DNA from: an uncultured Lachnospira sp.
GTDB lineage: Bacteria; Bacillota; Clostridia; Lachnospirales; Lachnospiraceae
NCBI GenBank assembly: GCA_910589305.1
Contig: CAJUTV010000007.1
Location: 1-64,000, forward strand
DNA length: 64,000 nt
Direction of reading: 5' to 3'
Numbering within the stretch: position 1 is the stretch's first letter; every line of letters starts with the position of its first letter. A program made the position numbers and the translations under genes. This document shows positions 1-8,846 of this stretch, in pieces. The notes below the pieces were generated by a model that was not told where the DNA came from, ran no database searches, and saw only the letters and a program-made list of their open reading frames with translations.

Positions 1-279
1 GGTTTACTATTCTGCTATCGTTTTTTCGATTTAGCATTTATTTTCAAGGTTCAATCGTCAATTTGGAATCTATTTATATTTATGATTCCTTATTTCCTTT
101 ATTATAAGGGATATTTTTTAATCTAAAAATATAACTTACTATACTTTTTATATCTTTTAATATCCTCTATCTTGCCGCTTTTAAGAATCTCATTTGCACT
201 TATAACGTTATCAAATATCTTTACACGATATTCTTTGTTATCTTGTCCACTTTTTTAACTCTCTCGCGGCGACTTGATT
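1..279 (-). other. Leader-like region running off the left edge, possibly rRNA operon leader
   Basis: No open reading frame of note. The region lies directly downstream of the leftward promoter at 280-308. On the minus strand the transcript would begin near a GTCGCCGCGAGAG stretch and continue to a CCTTGAAAATAAATGC stretch near the edge. Leaders of this general look precede 16S rRNA genes in Clostridia, but no rRNA sequence is inside the window, so this is an inference. Confidence 0.35.
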
Positions 280-308
280 ATATTATCACTCTTACATAAT
301 TATGTCAA
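280..308 (-). promoter_or_regulatory. Strong leftward promoter (TTGACA-17-TAATAT)
   Basis: On the minus strand a perfect TTGACA (303-308) is separated by 17 bases from TAATAT (280-285). An overlapping TATAAT lies at 277-282 with a 20-base spacer. It points away from nspC and off the window, so its target lies to the left. The perfect -35 box suggests a strong, growth-related promoter such as one for rRNA or tRNA. Confidence 0.6.
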
Positions 309-420
309 CTACTTTTTTATATTTTTTTTAATTTTTATAAAAAAAATTTTTAACACCGATATTTGCAAGCTATTTTGTTTATTTTTCTACTTATTTATCT
401 GATTAATTACTGCTTCCTAG

Positions 421-535
421 AGCTTTGCTTTAACAAAAATACTCTTGCTTAAACTATCTAACTATTATAGCAACAAAGTCCCCACTTATATCTTTGTAAT
501 ATCAAAGTGATGGACTTTGTTGATGAGATTAAATT
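421..535 (+). repeat. Dispersed hairpin repeat, copy A
   Basis: Diverged copy of the repeat seen best at 949-1090 and 58690-58795. It contains AAAGTCCCCACTT, an AT-rich loop and CAAAGTGATGGACTTT, which fold into a long imperfect hairpin, and it ends in TTGATGAGATTAAAT like the other copies. It is intergenic. Confidence 0.6.
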
Positions 536-948
536 TTGCAAATGCCTAACATACGTACAAACCATTTTAAACTTATTTTTTATTATTTAAAATCTCCTTG
601 TTTTGCTTCTTGCTTTTTATACTCTATCATATCCCATATTATAAAAACTACTTAACTTAATAAAAGACCTACACACAGATACTATTCCAAACTGCTATGT
701 TTCTTTTTATTGTTCTTTTTAAACATAAAAACTTTGATAAAATTTTAATATATTAAATAACTATGAAAAATTAATAATTAAATTTATTTTATAAATTTAA
801 AGAACTTAATCCATTTCTTATTATATCCAACTGCTATTGTTCACTTCTAAAAAAGGATGACATTTTCCTATTTTTCTGCTGTTATCTTTATAACAATTTA
901 AAAAATTACATAAAGAATCTAATATGACCATTCAAATCTTTTCTAGTT
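536..948. other. AT-rich spacer without recognisable gene
   Basis: About 410 bases of very AT-rich sequence between two copies of the hairpin repeat. I see no open frame with a ribosome-binding site, no RNA gene and no clear terminator. Confidence 0.5.
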
Positions 949-1090
949 AAGCGGATATTCGCAATCCGCTGCGCTACTTGCTTGGGTGTTTGACACCCTA
1001 ACCTCATAGCTACTATCGTAACGCAAGTCCCCACCCCCACTTATGCCTTTGCAGCATTGAAGTGGGGGACTTCCTTGATGAGGTTAAAAT
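949..1090 (+). repeat. Dispersed hairpin repeat, copy B (fullest copy)
   Basis: The most complete copy. It contains three hairpins: GCGGAT/ATCCGC (951-969), GGGTGT/ACACCC (984-998), and a long stem CCCCCACTT/AAGTGGGGG (1034-1068) with an inner ATGC/GCAT. It starts with AAGCGGATATTCGCAAT and ends in TTGATGAGGTTAAAAT. Other copies or fragments lie at 421, 26729, 27265, 30464, 52735, 57232, 58690 and 63188. No coding potential. Confidence 0.75.
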
Positions 1091-1223
1091 AAAAAAAATT
1101 ATAAAAACTATTTTTTATAATCTCTATAAGTATATAAGAAATTTTCTTATTATTATAACAATTAGAATCTGTCATCGTGACTCTACCTATATGCTATTAG
1201 GATAAAGGATAGAATATTTCATT

Positions 1224-2408
1224 CTAACTAAGTCTTTCTTTAAAATCCTGATATCCAAAATCTCTTACCGTATATAAACCATCTTTATCGTTATAAATCA
1301 TTATTGATGGCAATCCTATTCCATTAAACGTATTATTTTTCACCATGCTATAATGCGCCATATCTGTAAATACTAATTTTTCTCCTGCTTTTAATTGATG
1401 ATTAAACGAGTAATCTCCAATAATATCTCCCGCTAAACATGTATTGCCACCAAATCGATAAGTATATGCAAGCACACCTGGCATTTCAGAATGAATAATT
1501 ATTGGACGATAAGGCATTTCAAGAACATCTGGCATATGACATGCCGCAGAAGCATCTAAAATAGCAGAGGTCACTTCATAAGATTTATTTTCATTATTTA
1601 CAATAAATTTTTCTTTTTGCACAGACAAAACCGTTGCAACCAAAAAACCTGTATTAAGCGCAACTGCCTCTCCTGGCTCAAGATAAACTTGAACATCATA
1701 CTTCTTTTGAATGTAATTAATACACTTTATAAGAAGTTCTATATCATAATCTTGTCGTGTTATATGATGTCCACCACCAAAATTAACCCACTTTATTTGT
1801 GGTAATGCCAAATATTTTGCAAATTTTTCTTCAACATGCCGTAAAACCCGTTCCAATGTATCTGAGTTTTGTTCGCACATCACATGAAAATGCAATCCGT
1901 CTATATTATCTAACACAGAAGCATTCCATTTTAACTCTTCTTCAAGTACATCTGCTGTTATTCCAAGACGTGAACCCGTACAACACGGATTATAAATTGC
2001 GTTTGGTACTTCTGCATATTGCGGATTGATTCTAATTCCACAACTGCAATTTGCTTGAATAGCAATATCTCTATACTTTACAAACTGTTCAATTGAATTA
2101 AAAACAATATGGTCACATAAACTTGCAATTTCATCAAATTCTTCTTCTTTATATGCCGGTGAAAAAATATGTGTCTCTTTTCCCATCTCTTCTTTTCCTA
2201 ATCTTGCCTCATAAAGAGAGCTGGCAGTTGTACCACACAAATATTTTCCAATTAATGTATATAAAGAAAACATGGAAAACCCTTTTTGTGCCAATAATAT
2301 TTTACAAGATGTCCTATCCATTACAGATTTTAAAATTTCTAAATTATGAATCAATAAATTTTCATCTACTACATATGCAGGTGTTTTAACTTGATTATAG
2401 TCTATCAA
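1224..2408 (-). CDS. nspC: Carboxynorspermidine/carboxyspermidine decarboxylase
   Basis: PLP enzyme of the alanine-racemase-fold family that decarboxylates carboxynorspermidine or carboxyspermidine, the last step of the alternative polyamine route. The 394-residue length fits the family. Seen: the PLP lysine in LAQKGFS (K42), the glycine-rich phosphate loop VNFGGGHH, and the EPGEA motif of the group IV decarboxylase barrel. The start is a TTG, 10 bases after AGGAGG. It is the last gene of a four-gene minus-strand operon behind the carboxynorspermidine synthase, which together define the pathway. Which product is made (spermidine or norspermidine) cannot be read from sequence. Confidence 0.93.
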   Translation of the reverse strand: MIDYNQVKTPAYVVDENLLIHNLEILKSVMDRTSCKILLAQKGFSMFSLYTLIGKYLCGTTASSLYEARLGKEEMGKETHIFSPAYKEEEFDEIASLCDHIVFNSIEQFVKYRDIAIQANCSCGIRINPQYAEVPNAIYNPCCTGSRLGITADVLEEELKWNASVLDNIDGLHFHVMCEQNSDTLERVLRHVEEKFAKYLALPQIKWVNFGGGHHITRQDYDIELLIKCINYIQKKYDVQVYLEPGEAVALNTGFLVATVLSVQKEKFIVNNENKSYEVTSAILDASAACHMPDVLEMPYRPIIIHSEMPGVLAYTYRFGGNTCLAGDIIGDYSFNHQLKAGEKLVFTDMAHYSMVKNNTFNGIGLPSIMIYNDKDGLYTVRDFGYQDFKERLS

Positions 2409-2693
2409 ATCTATCGTTCCTCCTAAGTGAATGAATGTACTAATTATGGTAAATTTACCCTTATCTAAAACAAAATAGTATATTTTCCAAGAAAAAATGA
2501 CGTTTTTCAGCTCTTTAACATAAAACTAATACCATTATTCTATTTATTTTTTTATATCATATAATCACTGTATTATACTTAACAATCAAAAAATACAAAT
2601 TCATTTTCTTATCAATTACTAAAATAAATTTATCAAATACTCTTTTAATGATTCAATCAAATTTACAATATTAAATTAAGATTACAAAAAATT

Positions 2694-3911
2694 TCACTTT
2701 ACTAACTGTGGATGGAAATTTTCAATCCATGGAAGTCCAAATTGATTTAATGCTTCCATAAATGGGTCTGGGTCAAATTCTTCGATATTATACACACCTT
2801 TTTTATTCCACTTTCCAGTCATCAACATCATTGCTCCTATCATAGCTGGAACACCTGTTGTATAAGATATTGCCTGTGAACCTACTTCTTTATAACATTC
2901 TTGATGGTCGCATATATTATATACATAATAGGCTATATCCTTTCCATCTTTCTTCCCCTGAAAAATGCAGCCTATATTTGTTTTACCCACTGTTCTAGGT
3001 CCTAGTGAAGCTGGGTCTGGTAAAACAGCTTTTAAAAATTGAAGAGGAATAATTTGATGTCCTTCAAAGTCAATTGGTTCAATAGAAGTCATACCAACAT
3101 TTGTAAGACATTGCAAATGTGTGAGATAGCTTTGCCCAAATGTCATAAAAAATCGGATTCTCTTTATCCCTTTTATATTTAAAGCAAGAGACTCTATCTC
3201 CTCATGGTGTAATAAATACATGTCCTTTTCACCTACACCATCAAAATTATAAACTCTTTTTATCTCCATTGGTTCTGTTTCTACCCAATGACCATTTTCC
3301 CAATAACTTCCTTTTGCTGAAACTTCTCGTATATTAATCTCAGGATTAAAATTCGTTGCAAATGGATAACCATGATTACCGCCATTGCAGTCTAATATAT
3401 CAATAAATTCAATTTCATCAAAATAATGTTTTGCGGCATAAGCAGAAAATACACCTGTAACTCCAGGGTCAAATCCAGAACCAAGAAGCGCTGTAATTCC
3501 TGCTTCCTCAAATCGTTTTTTATATGCCCATTGCCATGAATACTCAAAATGAGCAGTTTCTGGCGGCTCATAATTAGCTGTATCTATATAATTTGTTTTT
3601 GTTTTAAGACAAGCTTCCATAATCGTCAAATCCTGATAAGGAAGCGCAATATTCATAACAATATCGGGTTTCACTTTTTCAATCAGTGTCACCAGTTCAT
3701 CCACATAATCTGCATCTACTTGTGCTGTGGTTATCTTTGTTTTTCCTGTTCCAATACCATACTTGTTTTCACAGACTTCCTTCAATGTATCACATTTTGA
3801 TTTTGTTCTGCTTGCTATACATATTTCTTCAAATACTTCAGGATTTTGACAGCATTTATGAACAACAACGCCAGCTACTCCTCCGGCACCAATAATAAGC
3901 GCTTTTCCCAT
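2694..3911 (-). CDS. Carboxynorspermidine synthase (saccharopine dehydrogenase family)
   Basis: NAD(P)H-dependent reductase that condenses aspartate semialdehyde with a diamine to give carboxynorspermidine or carboxyspermidine. The 405 residues begin with a Rossmann motif GAGGVAGVV (residues about 8-16), followed by the catalytic domain with GSGFDPGVTG. The family is shared with lysine saccharopine dehydrogenase, but the neighbouring nspC assigns it to polyamines. ATG start with GGAGG 4 bases upstream. A 285-base AT-rich gap separates it from nspC, long for an operon. Confidence 0.92.
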   Translation of the reverse strand: MGKALIIGAGGVAGVVVHKCCQNPEVFEEICIASRTKSKCDTLKEVCENKYGIGTGKTKITTAQVDADYVDELVTLIEKVKPDIVMNIALPYQDLTIMEACLKTKTNYIDTANYEPPETAHFEYSWQWAYKKRFEEAGITALLGSGFDPGVTGVFSAYAAKHYFDEIEFIDILDCNGGNHGYPFATNFNPEINIREVSAKGSYWENGHWVETEPMEIKRVYNFDGVGEKDMYLLHHEEIESLALNIKGIKRIRFFMTFGQSYLTHLQCLTNVGMTSIEPIDFEGHQIIPLQFLKAVLPDPASLGPRTVGKTNIGCIFQGKKDGKDIAYYVYNICDHQECYKEVGSQAISYTTGVPAMIGAMMLMTGKWNKKGVYNIEEFDPDPFMEALNQFGLPWIENFHPQLVK

Positions 3912-3946
3912 GACTCCTCCTAATCTACTTTAACTTTCTTATTTTC

Positions 3947-4795
3947 TCATTCTGTACCTAACAATTCTTTTACATATGTAGGAAGATAAAAACTCCCTTT
4001 ATGTAAATCTGTATTATAATATCTTGTTTTTAATTGTAATGAATTCCATTCTTTTTCTCTTAAATCCTTTATTGGGTCATACTTTTTAGAAGCAAAGCCA
4101 AACAGCCAATGACCTGACGGATAAGATGGTATATGACACTGATAAACTGTACTATAAGAAAACACTTGCTGAATATGCTTATGTGCTTTTTGTACGGTTC
4201 TTGAATGTTCACTGTAATATGGACTCTCATGCTGATTGATAAGAATCCCATCATCATGGAGCGCTTTAAAACAATTACCATAAAATTCCCGTGTAAAAAG
4301 CCCTTCTGCCGGACCATATGGGTCTGCACAATCTACAATAATCAAATCATATTCATCTTTTTTCATTCGGACAAAACGTAAACTCTCCTCAAAGTGCATA
4401 TGAACTCTCTTATCATGCAGCTTACATGATGTTTCTTTGAAAAATTCTAAACACATATCTGTAACATTTTTATCAATCTCTACCATATCAATATTTTTGA
4501 TAGATTCATATTGTGTCAATTCTCTTATCGTACCACCATCACCAGCACCAATCACCAATACATTTTGAACGTTTGGATGCACTGCCATAGGCACATGTGT
4601 AATCATTTCATGATAAATAAATTCATCTTTTTGAGTAATCATCAACTCTCCATCAAGAACTAACACCTTCCCAAACTCTTCTGTATCAAGAATATCAATT
4701 CTTTGAAATTCACTCTCTGTACTTGCTATCTGATTTTTTACTTTCATAGAAAACTGCACATTTTTTGTGTGCATATCTGTATACCATAATTCCAA
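3947..4795 (-). CDS. speE: Spermidine synthase-like aminopropyltransferase
   Basis: Aminopropyltransferase family, transferring the aminopropyl group of decarboxylated SAM to a diamine. Seen: nucleotide-binding VIGAGDGGTIRE, acidic VEID for ribose, and the catalytic IVDCADPYGPA. I prefer a TTG start at 4795, giving MELWYTD, because GAGG lies 6 bases before it and family members usually begin this way; an ATG at 4807 lacks a Shine-Dalgarno. It sits just after speA. No SAM decarboxylase (speD) gene is visible in the window, so the aminopropyl donor is uncertain and the substrate may be unusual. Confidence 0.9.
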   Translation of the reverse strand: MELWYTDMHTKNVQFSMKVKNQIASTESEFQRIDILDTEEFGKVLVLDGELMITQKDEFIYHEMITHVPMAVHPNVQNVLVIGAGDGGTIRELTQYESIKNIDMVEIDKNVTDMCLEFFKETSCKLHDKRVHMHFEESLRFVRMKKDEYDLIIVDCADPYGPAEGLFTREFYGNCFKALHDDGILINQHESPYYSEHSRTVQKAHKHIQQVFSYSTVYQCHIPSYPSGHWLFGFASKKYDPIKDLREKEWNSLQLKTRYYNTDLHKGSFYLPTYVKELLGTE

Positions 4796-4812
4796 TTCAG
4801 ACCTCATTTCTG

Positions 4813-6282
4813 CTATTCGGCATTTGTGTCCACTACATTAATATTATCAACGGACATATCTTGAGTTCCTGTAACAAGGCACCCCTTTTCCTTCGCATAT
4901 TGTATATAATGAATAATCTCTTGTGTTATCATCTCACCTGGTGCTAAAATAGGTATTCCTGGCGGATAGCACATGACAAATTCACTGCAAATTTTATCTG
5001 CACTATCCTCTATTGGTAAGGATAATTTTTTACTAAAAAATGCTTTCTGTGGCCCCATAACAATTGTTGGATTGATATATTCATGGTCAAACATTCCTGA
5101 TTTTGTCCGTTCATGCAGTCTTTTCACTTCCGATAAAGCAGAAATCAGTCTTTCGATTTCTAACATTCTGTCACCGCCAGATATAATTGCCAAAATATTT
5201 CCAATATCACCAAATTCTATCTGTATTCCATAATCATCTCTTAATAAATCATAAACTTCTATTCCTGCTAATCCTATATCTCTTGTATGAACAGATAATT
5301 TTGTTCTATCAAAATCATAAACAAAATTTTTATCAACTAATTCATTACCAAACGCATAATAACCACCTAGTTTATTAATTTCTTCTCTGGCATACTCTGC
5401 ATAATCTATCATTTTATTAGAATATTCTTTTCCATTTAAACTCATATTTTTTCTAGCTATATCCAAAGAAGACAATAATAAATAAGAACCACTTGTTGTC
5501 TGCGTCAAATTAATAATCTGTCTAACATAATCTGCATTTACTGTATTTCTTGTCAATAAGATAGAACTCTGTGTCAAAGAACCACCTGTTTTGTGCATAC
5601 TGATAGCTGTCATATCTGCCCCTGCTGCCATAGCAGATATTGGCAACCTATCATTAAAATAAAAATGGGTTCCATGCGCCTCATCTGCTAATACCAACAT
5701 ACCATACTCATGTGCTATTTTAACGATACTTTTTATATCTGAACATATCCCATAATATGTAGGATTATTAATAAGAATCGCTTTGGCATCAGGGTTTTCT
5801 TTTATTGTTTTTTCAATATCACTTACAGACATTCCTAATGGAATGCCCAATCTTTTATTTACACCTGGATTCACATAAACAGGTATGGAACCATTAACCA
5901 CCAACGCATTAATAGCACTTCTATGCACATTTCTGGGCATTATAATCTTATCTCCTGCAACTGCAACGGACATAATCATAGCTTGTACTGCTGCTGTGGT
6001 ACCATTTACAATAAAAAATGCTTCATCAGCGCCAAATGCTTCTGCTGCCAAACGCTGTGCATCTTTAATAACAGACACTGGATGACATAAATTATCCAAA
6101 GGTTTCATTGAATTCATATCCAACTTAACACAATCTGTACCCAAAAATTCTTTTAACTCTTTATTTCCACGACCTCCCTTGTGGCCTGGTACATCAAAAT
6201 GTGCCAATCTATTAAGACGCTGTTGTTCCAACGCTCTATGAATCGGCGTATCAAACTGTGACAGTGTTCTTGTTTCTTCCAA
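4813..6282 (-). CDS. speA: Orn/Lys/Arg decarboxylase, likely biosynthetic arginine decarboxylase
   Basis: PLP-dependent fold type I amino-acid decarboxylase without the N-terminal response-regulator-like wing domain, as in Firmicute SpeA (489 residues). Seen: DVPGHKGG near the N-terminus, DEAH at 200-203, and the PLP lysine in SMHKTGGS (K231). It starts with TTG after AGGACGG. First gene of the polyamine operon with 17 bases or less to speE. Arginine is the usual substrate of this subfamily, but lysine or ornithine cannot be excluded from sequence, and no agmatine-processing genes are near. Confidence 0.88.
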   Translation of the reverse strand: MEETRTLSQFDTPIHRALEQQRLNRLAHFDVPGHKGGRGNKELKEFLGTDCVKLDMNSMKPLDNLCHPVSVIKDAQRLAAEAFGADEAFFIVNGTTAAVQAMIMSVAVAGDKIIMPRNVHRSAINALVVNGSIPVYVNPGVNKRLGIPLGMSVSDIEKTIKENPDAKAILINNPTYYGICSDIKSIVKIAHEYGMLVLADEAHGTHFYFNDRLPISAMAAGADMTAISMHKTGGSLTQSSILLTRNTVNADYVRQIINLTQTTSGSYLLLSSLDIARKNMSLNGKEYSNKMIDYAEYAREEINKLGGYYAFGNELVDKNFVYDFDRTKLSVHTRDIGLAGIEVYDLLRDDYGIQIEFGDIGNILAIISGGDRMLEIERLISALSEVKRLHERTKSGMFDHEYINPTIVMGPQKAFFSKKLSLPIEDSADKICSEFVMCYPPGIPILAPGEMITQEIIHYIQYAKEKGCLVTGTQDMSVDNINVVDTNAE

Positions 6283-6474
6283 CTCAAAAATCCGTCCTTT
6301 ATCATTTATTCCCGTAAATCATCAGTCAAAAGAAAAATCATAACATTTGTATCAATATCTCTTTTAACTTCCACGAGGTTGAAATACCTCAAAATTAATA
6401 TGAAAGTATTTCACTGTCACTCAATTTTAAAACTTTTTGCATTATATTTCAACTATATAATTTTACGTAAATTT

Positions 6475-7257
6475 TTACACTCTAAATAATGTACTCATAA
6501 TTAAGTTATGGTCATAAATAAATGATAATAATCCATTGCTTCCAATGTCTGCCAATGCACTTGCTGCCCAATCAAATCTGCTACATGCTGTTACCAGAGC
6601 AAAAAGCAGCCATACTACTATCAATCCTTCTGCTATACCTAACAATAATCCCATTAATTTATTTACATCTTTTAAAACAGGGATTTTCTCAATTACTTTC
6701 GTTACTATAAACAATATTCTTACAGTCAAAAAAACAATTACAAAAACAATTACATATACAATTGCATTTAATGCCAAAGAAGCTAATCGAGCTGATATAA
6801 TAGCCGCTAAAATATCACTTATTGAATTTATATCTGCAATCTGCAATATACTATCAGGAATCATAATCTCTTCAGCTTTTTGTGCAATACTATCAGGAAA
6901 CTGCATTTTATCAACTATAAGTTCCATATATTTTGAAACTGTATCACCATACTCATTTATTTTAGTTAAATCTATATCATTTACGTTTAATGACTCTTCT
7001 TGAACAATATTATCATCTATCACATTTTTAAAAGAATCACTGTCAATAATCAGCTCAAAAATAGACTTATTTAATTTATCATAAACTTGTGTATGATTTC
7101 TAACAAAATTGCTTATCATTGGTGTTAAAAAAACACATGCGATTATCGTTACAAGCATTGCAGCCAGTGACATTACAATTTTAATTAGACCTTTATGCCA
7201 CCCCACTAAAGCAAATAGTGCCAAAATCATAATGACAATTATCAACATTATATTCAT
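6475..7257 (-). CDS. CvpA family membrane protein
   Basis: Integral membrane protein of the CvpA (colicin V production) family. The chosen ATG at 7257 (260 residues) has GGAG 7 bases upstream; an in-frame upstream extension lacks a site. Seen: N-terminal membrane segment followed by GWHKGLIKI (the family's G-x-x-G signature), a second segment, an extracytoplasmic region of about 90 residues rich in charged residues, and two C-terminal segments. It follows a DUF5711-like protein and a LysM protein, suggesting a shared envelope role. Molecular function is unknown in the family. Confidence 0.8.
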   Translation of the reverse strand: MNIMLIIVIMILALFALVGWHKGLIKIVMSLAAMLVTIIACVFLTPMISNFVRNHTQVYDKLNKSIFELIIDSDSFKNVIDDNIVQEESLNVNDIDLTKINEYGDTVSKYMELIVDKMQFPDSIAQKAEEIMIPDSILQIADINSISDILAAIISARLASLALNAIVYVIVFVIVFLTVRILFIVTKVIEKIPVLKDVNKLMGLLLGIAEGLIVVWLLFALVTACSRFDWAASALADIGSNGLLSFIYDHNLIMSTLFRV

Positions 7258-7511
7258 ATGTATTCTCCATTCCTTATTATCCAAATCATCTATGACTAAA
7301 AGCCATACCATTTTTAAGATAATTTTTCAATTGCTTTATTTAAGAAGTTTCAGCAGTTTAAATAGTATTATTAAAATTATTTCTTCAATCTGCACACCAA
7401 TTTTTCTATATGCTTATTATTTGCAGCAATCCATTCTACACCAAAGCTTTGTATATTTTTAATATAATTTATCAATTATTATTTTATGCAAAATTATAAC
7501 ATGATATCATA

Positions 7512-8750
7512 TTATTTCAAACGAATATTTTGTATATATTTTGAATTAACACATATATAATTTCCTCTGCTATTATGTGTCAAAATTTTATCTATTGGCA
7601 AATTCATTTGTATATCAGCCAATACTTTACCGCTAAAATTCATCAAACATAATGTAGAACTTGTATTCATTACAATTGTTTTGTTATCTAAAACAATATT
7701 CTCATACTGTGTATTAAATGATACCTTACTTACCATTTTGCCATTTGTATCATAAACTGCTAATTTATATATATCTCCTGTATCTGAGTTATCAAGAAGA
7801 AGTCCAATGTATTTATCACTAAAAATCACTTTTTGAATCTCATTTTCTATGGTTATCTCCTTAACTAAATTGGGATATTCATTAATATTATAAATACTGA
7901 TAATATTTTCACCAATTGCTATAGCAGTTGTATTACCATAAAATTTTACATCGCCAACAATGGTATCATTATAATGATTAAATCCACCAACAATTCTTTG
8001 TGTTTCATTTTGTCCCACATCAGAAAAATTATAAAATACTACATTTGTCTTGATTTTTTCTCCACTAACATACAAATAGGATGCTATCAACTTTGTTCCA
8101 TCATCTGAAATGCTAATATCAATCGGATACCCATCTCCAGAAAGAGATGTTTTAACACTATAGATTTTATCATTATTATAATTATATAAATTGATATAAT
8201 TGGCATCATTATCTTCAAGCACAGCCGCAACAACACCTTGTTTAGCTACTTCAATCTGTGAAATGGTCATTGATGTGTCAACATTTCCTAATGCCCCTGC
8301 TTTATTAAACACATAAATGCTGCTGCCATTAATATCACCAACTGCAACAATTTCTCCACATGTTTTTATCTGCGGCTTTTGCATAGAATAAGTCTTGTCC
8401 CAAATAACCTCTCCATTCCTATTATGATAAGCTATACCATCATTGCTATATCGAATATATCCATCACCATAAACAGCATACTCCGCAGTTTCACTATCAT
8501 CTCTATTTACAGAAGAAAGAACAGAATATGTTGAATATGTAATTCCATCCATAATATAATATAATATAATAACCGAAACAATTAAGATACCTGCTATCAA
8601 TAATGCCATAAATGCCATTCTTTTTCTATGATTATTTAGTTTTTTCTTAAAGTCTTCATTTTCACCAGCATTATTATTTGTGGGAAATCTCACCACTTTT
8701 GCACTGCTATCTCCTGTGAATCTCGACTTGCCTGATATAATATCAGCCAT
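7512..8750 (-). CDS. DUF5711-like membrane-anchored beta-propeller protein
   Basis: Predicted type II membrane protein of 412 residues. The ATG at 8750 is preferred because GAGGTGG lies just before it. It has a positively charged cytoplasmic N-terminus (about 45 residues), one membrane segment (MALLIAGILIVSVIILYYIM), and a large outside domain made of repeated beta-rich units with VYGDGYIRY, DISISDDGTK and similar, consistent with a WD-like propeller. Resembles the DUF5711 family common in Lachnospiraceae. No enzyme motif is seen. It lies between the LysM and CvpA genes, all on one strand. Confidence 0.7.
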   Translation of the reverse strand: MADIISGKSRFTGDSSAKVVRFPTNNNAGENEDFKKKLNNHRKRMAFMALLIAGILIVSVIILYYIMDGITYSTYSVLSSVNRDDSETAEYAVYGDGYIRYSNDGIAYHNRNGEVIWDKTYSMQKPQIKTCGEIVAVGDINGSSIYVFNKAGALGNVDTSMTISQIEVAKQGVVAAVLEDNDANYINLYNYNNDKIYSVKTSLSGDGYPIDISISDDGTKLIASYLYVSGEKIKTNVVFYNFSDVGQNETQRIVGGFNHYNDTIVGDVKFYGNTTAIAIGENIISIYNINEYPNLVKEITIENEIQKVIFSDKYIGLLLDNSDTGDIYKLAVYDTNGKMVSKVSFNTQYENIVLDNKTIVMNTSSTLCLMNFSGKVLADIQMNLPIDKILTHNSRGNYICVNSKYIQNIRLK

Positions 8751-8846
8751 GAATGCCACCTCATCTAAATTAAAAAGCACTTAACTTTTTATATAGAAAT
8801 TAAATATCTATATTCTATTGTAATTATACATAAATAATAAAAATAT

